64,000 nucleotides of DNA from Kribbella antibiotica (GTDB lineage Bacteria; Actinomycetota; Actinomycetes; Propionibacteriales; Kribbellaceae), in contig NZ_SMKX01000017.1 in NCBI RefSeq assembly GCF_004349055.1, positions 1 to 64,000 of the forward strand, read 5' to 3'. The first letter of the stretch is position 1. Each line of letters opens with the position of its first letter. Of this stretch, positions 52,976 to 64,000 are shown one piece after another. The notes beneath the pieces are model-generated. The model saw only the letters and a list, made by a program, of their open reading frames with translations, searched no databases and was not told where the DNA came from. Made by a program: the position numbers and the translations under genes.

Positions 52976-54073
52976 TCACGAGCTCGGGTAGCGCTTCGCG
53001 AACCCCGGGCGCGACTCCGTGCGGCTGAACTCGTCCACGAAGTCGTCCGCCAGCTGGAGGATCACCGCACGACCCTCGACGGTGGAGGCGAGCTCTGTAG
53101 GCAGCGCCGCCTCACCGTGGAGGGCACCCAAGATGTTCCCGCAGATCGCGCCGGTGGAGTCGCTGTCCCCGCTGTGCGTTACTGCCAGCGCCAACGCATC
53201 CAGGACCTGCTCAGGCTCTTGATGGATGAGCGACACGTAGACCGGGATCGCCAGTGCCTCCTCGGCCACCCAGCCGCCGCCGAGCTGCTCGATGGTGGCC
53301 GGCCGGTGGGCGGGAGGCAGCGCCGCCAGCTCCCTGGCATCAGCTAGCGCGTTACTGGTCTCTTCGTGCCCCTCGTGTCGGGTTAGCAGCTCCGCGGCAG
53401 TGTCGAGCGCCGCATCCAGCGTCGCGCCGCTGCAGATCCGATGGATGATCGCCGCGAGCGCACCGGAGGCGAGCTTCCCGCTCGGGTGCCCATGCGTGTA
53501 TCCGGCTGCGGTCGCAGCAGAGTCGAAGACCCACTCCGTCTCGAAAGAGTCCGGCAGCAGCCCGAACGGCGCCACCCGCATCACGCCGCCGCAGCCCTTC
53601 GAGTCGTTCACCACTTCCACGCCGTACTGCGTGATCCGCGGCCCGCCATGTCGCGAGCCGCGCAGTGCGGCCAGGCAGGTGCGCCCCGGGGCGCGGCGGG
53701 CGTACAGCCACTGCTCACCCTGCAGCCAGCCGTCGCGCTCACCAGTCGGGGCGGAATGCTGCTGGGTGTCCAGCCAGCGGTCGTAGGCGTGGTGTACGGG
53801 AGCCAGCGTTAGCCCGAGGCCGCGGTGCGCCCGGACGCTGGCCCGGATCAGCCCTTCGATCGTGAACAGCGTCATCTGGGTGTCGTCGGTGATCGTTCCC
53901 GGCGGCCAACCGGAGCCGCCGCTCACGAACGTCCGCAGCAGCTGCGGATGCTCCTTGCGGATCTTCGGCCCGCTCTCGAACTCCACCGGAGCGCCTAGCG
54001 CATCCCCGATCGCCCCACCCAAGAGAGACCCCCGAACCCGGTCCTGCCACGCAACTTCCGCCCCTGCCCTCAT
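52976..54073 (-). CDS. ADP-ribosylglycohydrolase-family protein
   Basis: 365 residues. Motifs for the two-magnesium active site: GAIGDALGAPVEF, TDDTQMTLF and THSGDSDSTGAICGNILG. The family removes ADP-ribose from proteins or small molecules (DraG/ARH1). No signal peptide, so cytoplasmic. A leaderless start is likely: TAGGCT (54080-54085, minus strand), six bases, then the ATG. It converges with the second FAD oxidase with a three-base gap. Confidence 0.92.
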   Translation of the reverse strand: MRAGAEVAWQDRVRGSLLGGAIGDALGAPVEFESGPKIRKEHPQLLRTFVSGGSGWPPGTITDDTQMTLFTIEGLIRASVRAHRGLGLTLAPVHHAYDRWLDTQQHSAPTGERDGWLQGEQWLYARRAPGRTCLAALRGSRHGGPRITQYGVEVVNDSKGCGGVMRVAPFGLLPDSFETEWVFDSAATAAGYTHGHPSGKLASGALAAIIHRICSGATLDAALDTAAELLTRHEGHEETSNALADARELAALPPAHRPATIEQLGGGWVAEEALAIPVYVSLIHQEPEQVLDALALAVTHSGDSDSTGAICGNILGALHGEAALPTELASTVEGRAVILQLADDFVDEFSRTESRPGFAKRYPSS

Positions 54074-54153
54074 GTCAGAAGCCTACGAGCATGCCAGAAC
54101 CCTAGGAGATGGTGGTGCCAGCGCTACCCCCAAGACGGGATCTTGCGCCAGGG

Positions 54154-54186
54154 TGCAACCATTCGGGGACTTCTACGGTCGTAGTA
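54154..54186 (+). promoter_or_regulatory. Possible ECF-type promoter of the small secreted protein gene
   Basis: TGCAACC (54154-54160) resembles the AACC -35 of ECF sigma promoters, followed by CTACGGTCGTAG (a small palindrome ending at 54184) where a CGT -10 box would fall. The spacing of 16-19 bases is acceptable, but the call is weak. Confidence 0.35.
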
Positions 54187-54216
54187 CCGAGAAACGACCG
54201 CGAGGAGCGCACCAGA

Positions 54217-54420
54217 ATGACTACCAGATTCCGCCGGAACGCCGCACGCGTGGCAGCTGCGGTGCTGGCGTCGACCGCGTTGACCGGCGCTGCCCTGGCC
54301 GGCGCGTCCGCCGCCACGGCGTCGACCGAATGCGACAAGTCCCCGATCGTCAAGACTTTCGACACCGTGCTGAAGTTCCGCAACGGCTTCAACTCCGACC
54401 AGGCACCGACCTGCCGCTGA
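54217..54420 (+). CDS. Tiny secreted protein
   Basis: 67 residues. The ATG at 54217 follows GAGGAG. A basic start (TTRFRRNAAR) and hydrophobic core form a signal peptide to about residue 33 (ASAATA), leaving a ~34-residue mature peptide with two cysteines (ECDKSPIVK, PTCR). No homology is recognised. Two cysteines near both ends suggest a disulfide loop. Confidence 0.65.
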   Translation: MTTRFRRNAARVAAAVLASTALTGAALAGASAATASTECDKSPIVKTFDTVLKFRNGFNSDQAPTCR

Positions 54421-54492
54421 GCGTGACTCTGTGGTGGGACCTGTGGTGAGACCGGGGTCCGGGCGGTCCGGCCGCCGTGGGAGGATGGCGGC

Positions 54493-55694
54493 ATGCTGCG
54501 CTGGCTCACCGCCGGCGAGTCGCACGGACAAGCGCTCGTCGCCGTACTCGAAGGTCTTCCCGCTGGGGTCCAGGTCACCACGGATGATGTGGCCGATGCC
54601 TTGGCCCGTCGTCGGCTCGGCTACGGCCGAGGCGCCCGGATGAAGTTCGAGCGGGACGAGGTGACATTTCTCGGCGGCTTCCGGCACGGGCTGACCATGG
54701 GCAGCCCCTGCGCGATCCAGGTCGGGAACACCGAGTGGCCGAAGTGGCAGCAGGTGATGAGCGCGGATCCGGTCGATCCCGCGACCCTCGCCGAGCTGGC
54801 CCGGAACGCTCCGCTGACGCGGCCGCGGCCCGGTCACGCCGACCTGGCGGGCATGCAGAAGTACGGGTTCGACGAGGCCCGGCCGGTGCTTGAGCGGGCC
54901 AGCGCGCGGGAGACCGCGGCGCGGGTTGCGCTCGGCGAGGTCGCAGCCCGGTTCCTGAAGCAGGCGTACGGCGTGACGATCGTCAGCCACGTGGTCGAGC
55001 TCGGGACGGTCAAGGCGCCGTACGGCGTCATTCCGTCGTACGCCGATGTTGCCAAGCTGGACGAGGATCCGGTCCGCTGTCTCGACGCGGACGCGAGCAA
55101 GCAGATGATCGCCGAGATCGACGCCGCCCAGAAGGCCGGTGACACCCTCGGTGGTGTCGTCGAGGTCGTCGTGGACGGGCTTCCGCCGGGCCTCGGCAGC
55201 TACGTGCACTGGGATCGGCGGCTGGATTCGAAGCTGGCTGGTGCGCTGATGGGCATCCAGGCGATCAAGGGTGTCGAGCTCGGTGACGGGTTCGACCTGG
55301 CCCGGACGCCGGGTTCGAAGGCACACGACGAGATCGTCGCCGAGGACGGCACGATTCGCCGGACCAGCGGTCGCTCCGGCGGGACCGAGGGCGGTATGAG
55401 CACCGGCGAGACGCTGCGCGTGCGCGCCGCGATGAAGCCGATCGCGACCGTGCCGCGGGCGCTGCGCACGATCGACACGAGCACGGGCGAGGCCGCGGCC
55501 GCGCATCACCAGCGTTCCGACGTCTGCGCCGTACCGGCTGCCGGGATCGTCGCCGAGGCGATGGTGGCGCTGGTGCTGGCCGAGGTTTCGCTGGAGAAGT
55601 TCGGCGGTGACTCGGTGACCGAGACATCGCGCAACCACAAGTCGTATCTGGCGGCGCTGCCGACCACGATCACGCCGCGGGAGTGGACCGAGCA

Positions 55695-55698
<4 letters not shown>
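54493..55698 (+). CDS. aroC: Chorismate synthase
   Basis: 401 residues. It makes chorismate from EPSP using reduced FMN. Signatures: [18 protein letters not shown] near the start, [15 protein letters not shown], and [10 protein letters not shown] with [13 protein letters not shown]. The length matches the bacterial enzyme. Its stop overlaps the aroK start (GTGA), so it is the first gene of aroCKB. Confidence 0.96.
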
Positions 55699-59261
<3,563 letters not shown>

Positions 59262-59287
59262 GACCCTCCTCGCAATCAACCCAGCCG

Positions 59288-59314
59288 CAAAAGATTAACC
59301 CGGTTAATCTTTTG
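59288..59314. promoter_or_regulatory. Perfect 13-bp-arm palindrome between helicase and TetR genes
   Basis: CAAAAGATTAACC, a single C, GGTTAATCTTTTG: both arms match exactly. A further GGTTAAC half site is at 59319-59325. The 72-base divergent gap is almost filled by it, so one TetR dimer pair could shut off both genes. TAACAT (59322-59327) is six bases before the TetR ATG, a leaderless start. Confidence 0.8.
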
Positions 59315-59333
59315 CCTAGGTTAACATAGCGCC

Positions 59334-59924
59334 ATGGCCGGCCTGAGAGAGCGCAAGAAACAGCAGACGCACGACGCCCTGTCCGAGGCGGCGGTCGCGC
59401 TCTTCCTCGAGCGTGGCTTCGACGAGGTCTCCGTCAACGACATCGCGGCCGCCGCGGACGTCTCCAAACCGACGCTCTTCAAGTACTTCGCCACCAAGCA
59501 GGACCTGGTCATGCACCGCATCGCCGACCACCGCCACGAAGCGGCCAATGTCGTCCAGGCCTCGTCCGAGCCGCCGATCGAGGTCCTCGCCGCGCATTTC
59601 CGCACCGGTCTCAAGGAGCAGCAGCCGACCACCGGCCTGAGCGACCACCCACAGGTCCTCGCCTACTACAGCCTCGTCTTCAGTACGGCGGCGCTGGCCA
59701 CCCGGCTCCGCGAGTTCATGGATGACGACGAGCGCGCGCTGGCCGCCGTACTGGGTGGTGATCTGCAGGCCGAACTGCTCGCGGCGCAGGTGCTCTCGAC
59801 CCAGCGAATCCTGAGCTACCGCAACTGGAGCGCGATCTCGGCCGGTCAGTCGGCCGAGCAGCGGTACCCGGCCGCGCTGAGAGAGGCAGAGAGCGCTTTC
59901 TCGCTGATTCGCCCACTAGGCTGA
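59334..59924 (+). CDS. TetR-family regulator
   Basis: 196 residues. N-terminal helix-turn-helix (residues ~28-48, [19 protein letters not shown]) preceded by TFL-type helix 1. The C-terminal ligand domain has TGL-type patterns but no known ligand. The gene has its own palindromic operator and likely represses itself and the divergent helicase. Its end is followed by aroQ after five bases. Confidence 0.92.
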   Translation: MAGLRERKKQQTHDALSEAAVALFLERGFDEVSVNDIAAAADVSKPTLFKYFATKQDLVMHRIADHRHEAANVVQASSEPPIEVLAAHFRTGLKEQQPTTGLSDHPQVLAYYSLVFSTAALATRLREFMDDDERALAAVLGGDLQAELLAAQVLSTQRILSYRNWSAISAGQSAEQRYPAALREAESAFSLIRPLG

Positions 59925-59929
59925 GTGCT

Positions 59930-60367
59930 GTGAGCAAGAGAGTGCTGGTGCTGAACGGACCGAACCTCGGACGACTGGGCTCCCGCGAGCCGGAGAAGTA
60001 CGGCTCGGCGACGCTGGCCGATGTAGCGGCCGAATGCGAGAAGCTCGGGGCGGAATTCGGATTCGACGTCGAGCTGCGGCAGACCGACGACGAGGCCGAG
60101 CTGGTCGGCTGGCTCCACGAGGCCGCCGACGGCCGCATCCCGGTCGTCCTCAATCCCGCCGCGTTCACCCACTACTCGTACTCGCTGCGCGACGCGATCG
60201 CCCAGCGGACCGCCCCGCTGATCGAGATCCACCTCACCAACCCCGCCACCCGCGAGGAGTTCCGGCACACCAGCGTCGTCGCCGGCGTCGCCACCGGCAC
60301 CATCGCCGGCTTCGGTCTTGACTCCTACCGTCTAGCCCTGCGCGCGCTCGTCAACCTCGACAGCTGA
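59930..60367 (+). CDS. aroQ: 3-dehydroquinate dehydratase, type II
   Basis: 145 residues. It removes water from 3-dehydroquinate. Signatures [17 protein letters not shown] (catalytic Tyr), NPAAFTHYS, and [18 protein letters not shown] with the active His. The GTG start lies seven bases after TAGGCT (59917-59922), a leaderless pattern inside the end of the TetR gene. It is separated from aroCKB by the helicase/TetR pair. Confidence 0.96.
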   Translation: MSKRVLVLNGPNLGRLGSREPEKYGSATLADVAAECEKLGAEFGFDVELRQTDDEAELVGWLHEAADGRIPVVLNPAAFTHYSYSLRDAIAQRTAPLIEIHLTNPATREEFRHTSVVAGVATGTIAGFGLDSYRLALRALVNLDS

Positions 60368-60386
60368 AACTGGCACAACTTCGCTG

Positions 60387-60406
60387 CCCCTTCGTGCATC
60401 AAGGGG
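60387..60406 (+). terminator. Weak hairpin after aroQ
   Basis: CCCCTT (60387-60392) pairs with AAGGGG (60401-60406) around an eight-base loop; no T tract follows. It may be a weak terminator. The rest of 60407-60643 contains a repeated ACGCCGGTG pair near 60470-60490 and no gene. Confidence 0.4.
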
Positions 60407-60643
60407 AGTAGAGGGCTGCGTCCTGATGGGGGAGTTTCCGGGCGCGGAAGGTCAAGAGATCGGGGTGAGACGCCGGTGAAACGCCGGTGCTTCACGCTTA
60501 GCGGTGGATCGTGACCCCGCCGGTGTCGGCTCTTAAGGCTGGCTGAAGGTGCAAGGGCACGATCGGAATCGACGATTTTGGGGGTTCGTGTGACTACGGA
60601 TTCGATCCGTTCCGTTCAACAACGCTCTGGGGGAGTACCGAGG

Positions 60644-61312
60644 ATGACGACGCAGCAACGTATTCCGGTGTGGGTGAAGGCGCTGGACCCGCTGTCGCAG
60701 TTCGGGTTGGTGCACGCACTCAGGCAGCGGCCGGAGGTCGCGTTGATCAGTGACGCCGAGCTGACGGCACTGATGGCGAAGCAGCAGGACCAGCGCACCG
60801 CCCCGCCAGTGGTCGCGTTGGTCGCAGTTGACGCTCTGGATGCCGGTGCGGTTCAGGTGCTCCGCGCCGCAACACAAAAGGGATGTCGCCGGACTGTGCT
60901 GATCGGCAGCACGATCGACGACGACGCATTGATGACGGCAGTCGAGCTGGGGGTGTCCGGAGTCCTGAGGCGGACCGAGGCGACGGCCGACCGCATCGTT
61001 CACCTGCTGCAGGCCGCCGCCGCCGGCGACGGAAGCCTGCCGCCGGATCTGCTGGGCCGGTTGCTCGGTCAGGTGTCGCGCATGCAGCGGCACGTGCTGG
61101 CACCGCGCGGGCTGTCCCACACCGGTCTGTCCGACCGCGAGACGCAGGTACTGCGCCTGGTGGCCGACGGGAAGGACACCCAGGAGATCGCCCGGGAGCT
61201 CTCCTACTCCGAGCGGACGGTGAAGAACGTCCTGCACGACGTCACCAGCCGTCTGCAGCTGAAGAACCGCTCGCACGCTGTCGCTTACGCGCTGCGTGAG
61301 GGCCTCATCTGA
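60644..61312 (+). CDS. LuxR-type response-regulator-like protein
   Basis: 222 residues from the ATG at 60644 (GGGGGAG upstream); a GTG at 60590 with its own GGGGG is a credible alternative. The C-terminal LuxR helix-turn-helix is clear: LSDRETQVLRLVADGKDTQE, then IARELSYSERTVKNVLHDV. The N-terminal domain is receiver-like in layout (VALVAVDALDAGAVQVL, GVSGVLRRTE) but lacks the usual phosphoryl-accepting Asp cluster, so it may not be phosphorylated. No kinase gene is adjacent. Confidence 0.82.
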   Translation: MTTQQRIPVWVKALDPLSQFGLVHALRQRPEVALISDAELTALMAKQQDQRTAPPVVALVAVDALDAGAVQVLRAATQKGCRRTVLIGSTIDDDALMTAVELGVSGVLRRTEATADRIVHLLQAAAAGDGSLPPDLLGRLLGQVSRMQRHVLAPRGLSHTGLSDRETQVLRLVADGKDTQEIARELSYSERTVKNVLHDVTSRLQLKNRSHAVAYALREGLI

Positions 61313-61330
61313 TCCATCCGCTACTACCCG

Positions 61331-61356
61331 CCGGCCCTCGCACCTGCGAGGGCCGG
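61331..61356 (+). terminator. Strong intrinsic-type terminator after the LuxR gene
   Basis: CCGGCCCTCGC (61331-61341), loop ACCT, GCGAGGGCCGG (61346-61356): an exact 11-bp stem, followed by TTCT. The remaining ~140 bases to the convergent gene at 61498 show nothing I can name. Confidence 0.85.
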
Positions 61357-61497
61357 TTCTAGCGGCTAGGACCGGCCGGCCGCGACTTGCAATCAACCTT
61401 GCACAAGAGATCTTGAGTAATCGCTGGGGCGGTTCGGAGCTAGAGATCGAAGTGCGAGTAGCTCCACAACGACAGCCGATCGGGCAGCCGGGTGGCT

Positions 61498-62100
61498 CTA
61501 GTAGCCCACGGTGAAGCGCCGGCCATGGTGCTTTGCCCGTTCGGCCTCGTCGACGAGCGCCATGGCGAAGTCCTCCATCGAGATGGACGACGTGCCGTCT
61601 GTCGTGACCACCAGCTCGTCGGTACCCAGTCGATAGGTGCCTGTCCGGACGCCTGGTTCCAGGAGGTCCGGGGGACTGACGTAGGTCCAGTCGACATCGT
61701 TGGATGCCTTGACCAGGTCGAACTGCTCGTTGCAGGCCACGGCAATCGGTCGGTACTCGTCGGGGAAGCCCGGCTGCTCGACGAGGGTCCGGCCGGTGCC
61801 TGGGACGGTCAGACTGGCTGCCCCGCCGACCAGGATCAGCCGGATCCCACTGAAGCGCAGTCCGTTCAGAAGCCCCATGGCCGCCAGTACCAGCTCGCTT
61901 TCCTGACCTGCCTGCGGTCTGGTCGCGCTGATGACCACATCGTGCCCCTGGGAAAGCTCAGCCACGTCGCCGGAGTCGGAGGCGTCGCCTCGCGGAGTTC
62001 CGGTCCTGCTGACGGCAGTCACCTGATGGCCGCGATTGCGGGCTTCTTGGGTGACGCGGCTGCCAACTGCGCCAGTGGCGCCGAAGACGAGGATGCGCAT
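61498..62100 (-). CDS. NAD(P)-binding Rossmann-fold protein (atypical SDR/NmrA-like)
   Basis: 200 residues from the ATG at 62100. The coenzyme motif is FGATGAVGS, and later LVGGAASL and VSPPDLLEPG match the YwnB/NmrA-like atypical SDR group, which includes biliverdin-reductase-type enzymes and redox sensors. The active-site YxxxK is not visible. It starts two bases after the EamA stop, so the two form an operon. Confidence 0.86.
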   Translation of the reverse strand: MRILVFGATGAVGSRVTQEARNRGHQVTAVSRTGTPRGDASDSGDVAELSQGHDVVISATRPQAGQESELVLAAMGLLNGLRFSGIRLILVGGAASLTVPGTGRTLVEQPGFPDEYRPIAVACNEQFDLVKASNDVDWTYVSPPDLLEPGVRTGTYRLGTDELVVTTDGTSSISMEDFAMALVDEAERAKHHGRRFTVGY

Positions 62101-62102
62101 GT

Positions 62103-63014
62103 CTAGCACCTTCCAGCGGTAGCAGGAATGAGAGCCGGAGTCGCAGTCGCAGGCTTGGTGGGGCGCCTGCGGAGTTGGGCGGTGACTAGGGCGACCAGAA
62201 CGATCAGACCGCCGATCAGCTGGGCTGTGGAGAGGCGCTGGTCCAGTACGAGCCAGCCGAGGAGTGTCGCGACCACTGGACTGAGTAGACCGAGGAAGGT
62301 GACGTCGGTCGGGCCCAGTGCGCGTAGTCCGCGGAACCAGAGGGCGTAGGCCAGGGCCGAGCCAATGATGGTCAGGTAGGCGTAGCCACCGAGATTGGCC
62401 AGCGTGAGGTGGGCCGGGAGCCCGCCTTCCACCAGGTAGGCGACCGGCAGCAGGACCAGTCCGCCAGCCACGAGCTGCCAGCCAGTGGTGGCGAGCAGGG
62501 GAGCGGGGGACGTCCAGCGCTTACTCAGTACGACGCCCAGCGCCATCACGACGGCACCACCGACTGCAGCGAGCACTCCGACCATGTCCAGTCGCGCATC
62601 TGCCCGCAGTACCAGCAGGCTGACACCGAACACACCGGCGATCGCAGCGAGCACCTTCCGGGTCGAGAGGCGCTCTTTGAGCAGACCGGTCGACAGCATC
62701 ATCACCACGAGCGGCTGAATCGCACCGACGGTGGCTGCGACCCCACCGGGCAGCCGGTAGGCCCCGACGAACAGTAGGGCGAAGAAGGCGCCGATGTTCA
62801 GCGTGCCCAGCACCAGTGAGCGCCACCACCAGACGCCTTGCGGCAGCTTCCGGGTGATCGCGATCAGCAGCAGCCCGGCCGGCAGTGCGCGGATCACCGC
62901 GGCGAGCAGCGGACGGTGGGGCGGAAGCAGCTCAGTCGTGACCAGGTACGTCGTACCCCAGAGCATCGGTGTGATGGCGGTGACGAGAAGGAGAGCCAGG
63001 CGATTGTTTAGCAC
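62103..63014 (-). CDS. EamA/DMT-family transporter
   Basis: 303 residues. About ten transmembrane helices in two EamA repeats (ALPAGLLLIAI, GALNIGAFFALL-type, and the repeat beginning VGVLAAVGGAVVMALG). The GTG at 63014 gives the conserved start (V/MLNNRLALLLVTAITPMLWG); it lies six bases after TACTTT with no Shine-Dalgarno, so the mRNA is probably leaderless. It likely exports metabolites or drugs and is controlled by the divergent MarR gene. Confidence 0.88.
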   Translation of the reverse strand: MLNNRLALLLVTAITPMLWGTTYLVTTELLPPHRPLLAAVIRALPAGLLLIAITRKLPQGVWWWRSLVLGTLNIGAFFALLFVGAYRLPGGVAATVGAIQPLVVMMLSTGLLKERLSTRKVLAAIAGVFGVSLLVLRADARLDMVGVLAAVGGAVVMALGVVLSKRWTSPAPLLATTGWQLVAGGLVLLPVAYLVEGGLPAHLTLANLGGYAYLTIIGSALAYALWFRGLRALGPTDVTFLGLLSPVVATLLGWLVLDQRLSTAQLIGGLIVLVALVTAQLRRRPTKPATATPALIPATAGRC

Positions 63015-63065
63015 TAAGATAAAGTAGCTCAGCGCTAAGAGACTTTGCAATAGCTCAGCGCTAAG
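63007..63065. promoter_or_regulatory. Three MarR-type operators over a leaderless promoter
   Basis: The 12-base near-palindrome CTCAGCGCTAAG occurs at 63028-63039 and 63054-63065, with the variant TTTAGCACTAAG at 63007-63018. On the minus strand the promoter TTGCAA (63045-63050), 18 bases, TACTTT (63021-63026) overlaps these sites, and the GTG at 63014 begins six bases later. Binding would block the EamA transcript and probably the marR one. Confidence 0.72.
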
Positions 63066-63087
63066 CAACCTGGACTACTGTGGGGGC

Positions 63088-63585
63088 ATGCCCGACCATG
63101 TCGACCAGATCCTCGAGCAGTGGGCCGAGCAGCGTCCGGACCTGGACGCCTCGCCGATGGCCATCATTGGCCGGCTCAAACGGCTGGCTCAGCTCGCCGA
63201 CAACGAACTGCGCCGGAACTTCGCCCGGCATGACCTGGATGCGGCGTCATTCGACGTACTGGCCACGTTGCGCCGCAGCAATGCCGAGCACAGCCTCACG
63301 CCGGCCGGTCTGATGCGGTCGTCGATGGTGACGTCGGGTGCGATCACCCAGCGGCTGGACCGGCTGGAGGCGCGCGGCCTGGTGAGCCGCAAGCCCAGCG
63401 AGACCGACGGGCGCGGTGTGCAGGTGACCCTGACCGCAGCGGGGCGTCAGCTCATCGACGGTGTCCTGCCGACGCATCTCGACACCGAAGAGCGCTTGCT
63501 GGCAGGACTGTCCAAGCCAGAGCGCGAGCGACTCGCAGACACCCTGCGGGCGCTGCTTGAGTCGCTCGGCGACAAAACGGACTGA
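63088..63585 (+). CDS. MarR-family regulator
   Basis: 165 residues, ATG with GGGGG five bases ahead. The winged helix shows SSMVTSGAITQRLDRLEARG and LVSRKPSETDGRGVQVTLT, the MarR signature with the beta-hairpin wing. It likely represses the divergent EamA-NAD(P) operon, and itself, through the repeated CTCAGCGCTAAG sites. The stop abuts the convergent partial gene's stop directly. Confidence 0.92.
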   Translation: MPDHVDQILEQWAEQRPDLDASPMAIIGRLKRLAQLADNELRRNFARHDLDAASFDVLATLRRSNAEHSLTPAGLMRSSMVTSGAITQRLDRLEARGLVSRKPSETDGRGVQVTLTAAGRQLIDGVLPTHLDTEERLLAGLSKPERERLADTLRALLESLGDKTD

Positions 63586-64000
63586 CTACTGGTTGCCGGT
63601 CGGCCGGGGCGGGTTCCGGACGGTCTGCCAGAGCTCGTCCATGTCGGAGCGGTCCTCGGGCTCCGGGGTGTCCACCCAGCCGCTGGCCCAGGTCTCCTCG
63701 TCGCGGTCCAGGTTGAACATCGAATCCGCGATGGCCGCAGAACCGACGTACCGCTTCTCTTCGTCGACAGGTGCGCTAGAGGGCTCAGCAGTCTTGCTGG
63801 CGGCCGGGGCGACCAGGTTGCGGGCGTACTGCTGCGCTGCGAGCAGTCCCAGATCCAGCTCGTCGGACAGCACCCGGACTGCGGTCACCTCGTTGCCGGC
63901 CTTCATCAGGTCGCGCACCCGGGCGTCCAGATTCGGCTTCGGCTGTGGCCCGCGCTGCTGGTAGTTGTGTGCCGGTGCGGCAGGCTGCCAAGTGGCCGGC
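63586..64000 (-). CDS. Uncharacterised protein, 5' part outside the window
   Basis: The frame is open to the window's right edge, so the true start is unseen; a GTG at 63918 is an internal codon. The visible 138 residues begin with a Pro/Gln-rich region (QQRGPQPKPN), then a helical segment RDLMKAGNEVTAVRVL with LDLGLLAAQQYARNL that resembles the ribosomal L7/L12 C-terminal fold, a motif found in many actinobacterial proteins. An acidic tail (EPEDRSDMDELW) follows. No function can be assigned. Confidence 0.7.
   Translation of the reverse strand, partial: PATWQPAAPAHNYQQRGPQPKPNLDARVRDLMKAGNEVTAVRVLSDELDLGLLAAQQYARNLVAPAASKTAEPSSAPVDEEKRYVGSAAIADSMFNLDRDEETWASGWVDTPEPEDRSDMDELWQTVRNPPRPTGNQ

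Overview
The window is high-GC DNA from an actinobacterium. It carries a typical actinobacterial backbone: DUF349 gene, MBL hydrolase, hisS, aspS, rarA, DUF948 gene, alaS, ruvX, mltG, aroE, prepilin peptidase, aroC-aroK-aroB, aroQ. Twin-arginine secreted enzymes, a DUF222-HNH protein, ECF sigma factors and many GTG or leaderless starts point the same way. The overall style resembles Kribbella or a related Nocardioidaceae/Propionibacteriales genus; that placement is inference. No tRNA, rRNA, CRISPR array, phage or insertion sequence was recognised.

1-12.7 kb is accessory. It holds a 5'-partial secreted M15-like peptidase, an XRE regulator with an archaeal-type IMP cyclohydrolase homologue, a secreted papain-like protease with a membrane-anchored partner, a molybdopterin oxidoreductase-GNAT pair opposite a TetR regulator, a CBS protein, a DUF222-HNH gene coupled to an alpha/beta hydrolase, and GrpB, GNAT and AbiEi/DUF559-like genes. 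12.7-18.1 kb is core (DUF349, MBL, hisS, aspS), with a 21-bp tandem repeat ahead of the MBL-hisS-aspS run.

18.1-38.7 kb is a large accessory block between aspS and rarA. It contains two tandem GH19 lysozyme/chitinase-like genes, an ECF sigma factor with its membrane partner, a methyltransferase and a peptidase S51. Next comes a 6-kb segment flanked by two direct copies of a methyltransferase region, one intact and one decayed. Inside it, MerR-SnoaL-SDR genes diverge from twin MerR-type operators, and a minus-strand operon encodes a methyltransferase, a strongly shrunken ACP-KS-AT protein and a fatty acyl-AMP ligase. A GntR/YtrA-regulated membrane protein, a GxGYxYP protein, an AMIN-like protein, a GNAT and secA2 follow.

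38.7-60.4 kb returns to the backbone (rarA, alaS, ruvX, mltG, aroE, aroC, aroK, aroB, aroQ). A 196-bp tandem repeat lies between a SitI3-like gene and an AbiEi/DUF559-like gene. Two Tat-exported FAD oxidases, a DUF2330 protein, an ADP-ribosylglycohydrolase, a tiny secreted protein and a HelD-like helicase/TetR pair are interspersed. The five shikimate-pathway genes together cover dehydroquinate synthesis through shikimate phosphorylation and chorismate formation; aroA and the first step are not in the window.

60.4-64 kb holds a LuxR-type regulator with a strong terminator, an EamA transporter/NAD(P)-binding protein pair divergent from a MarR regulator over a triplicated operator, and a gene running off the right edge. 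The best candidates for something new are the fatty acyl-AMP ligase with its shrunken PKS-like partner, and the 196-bp repeat.
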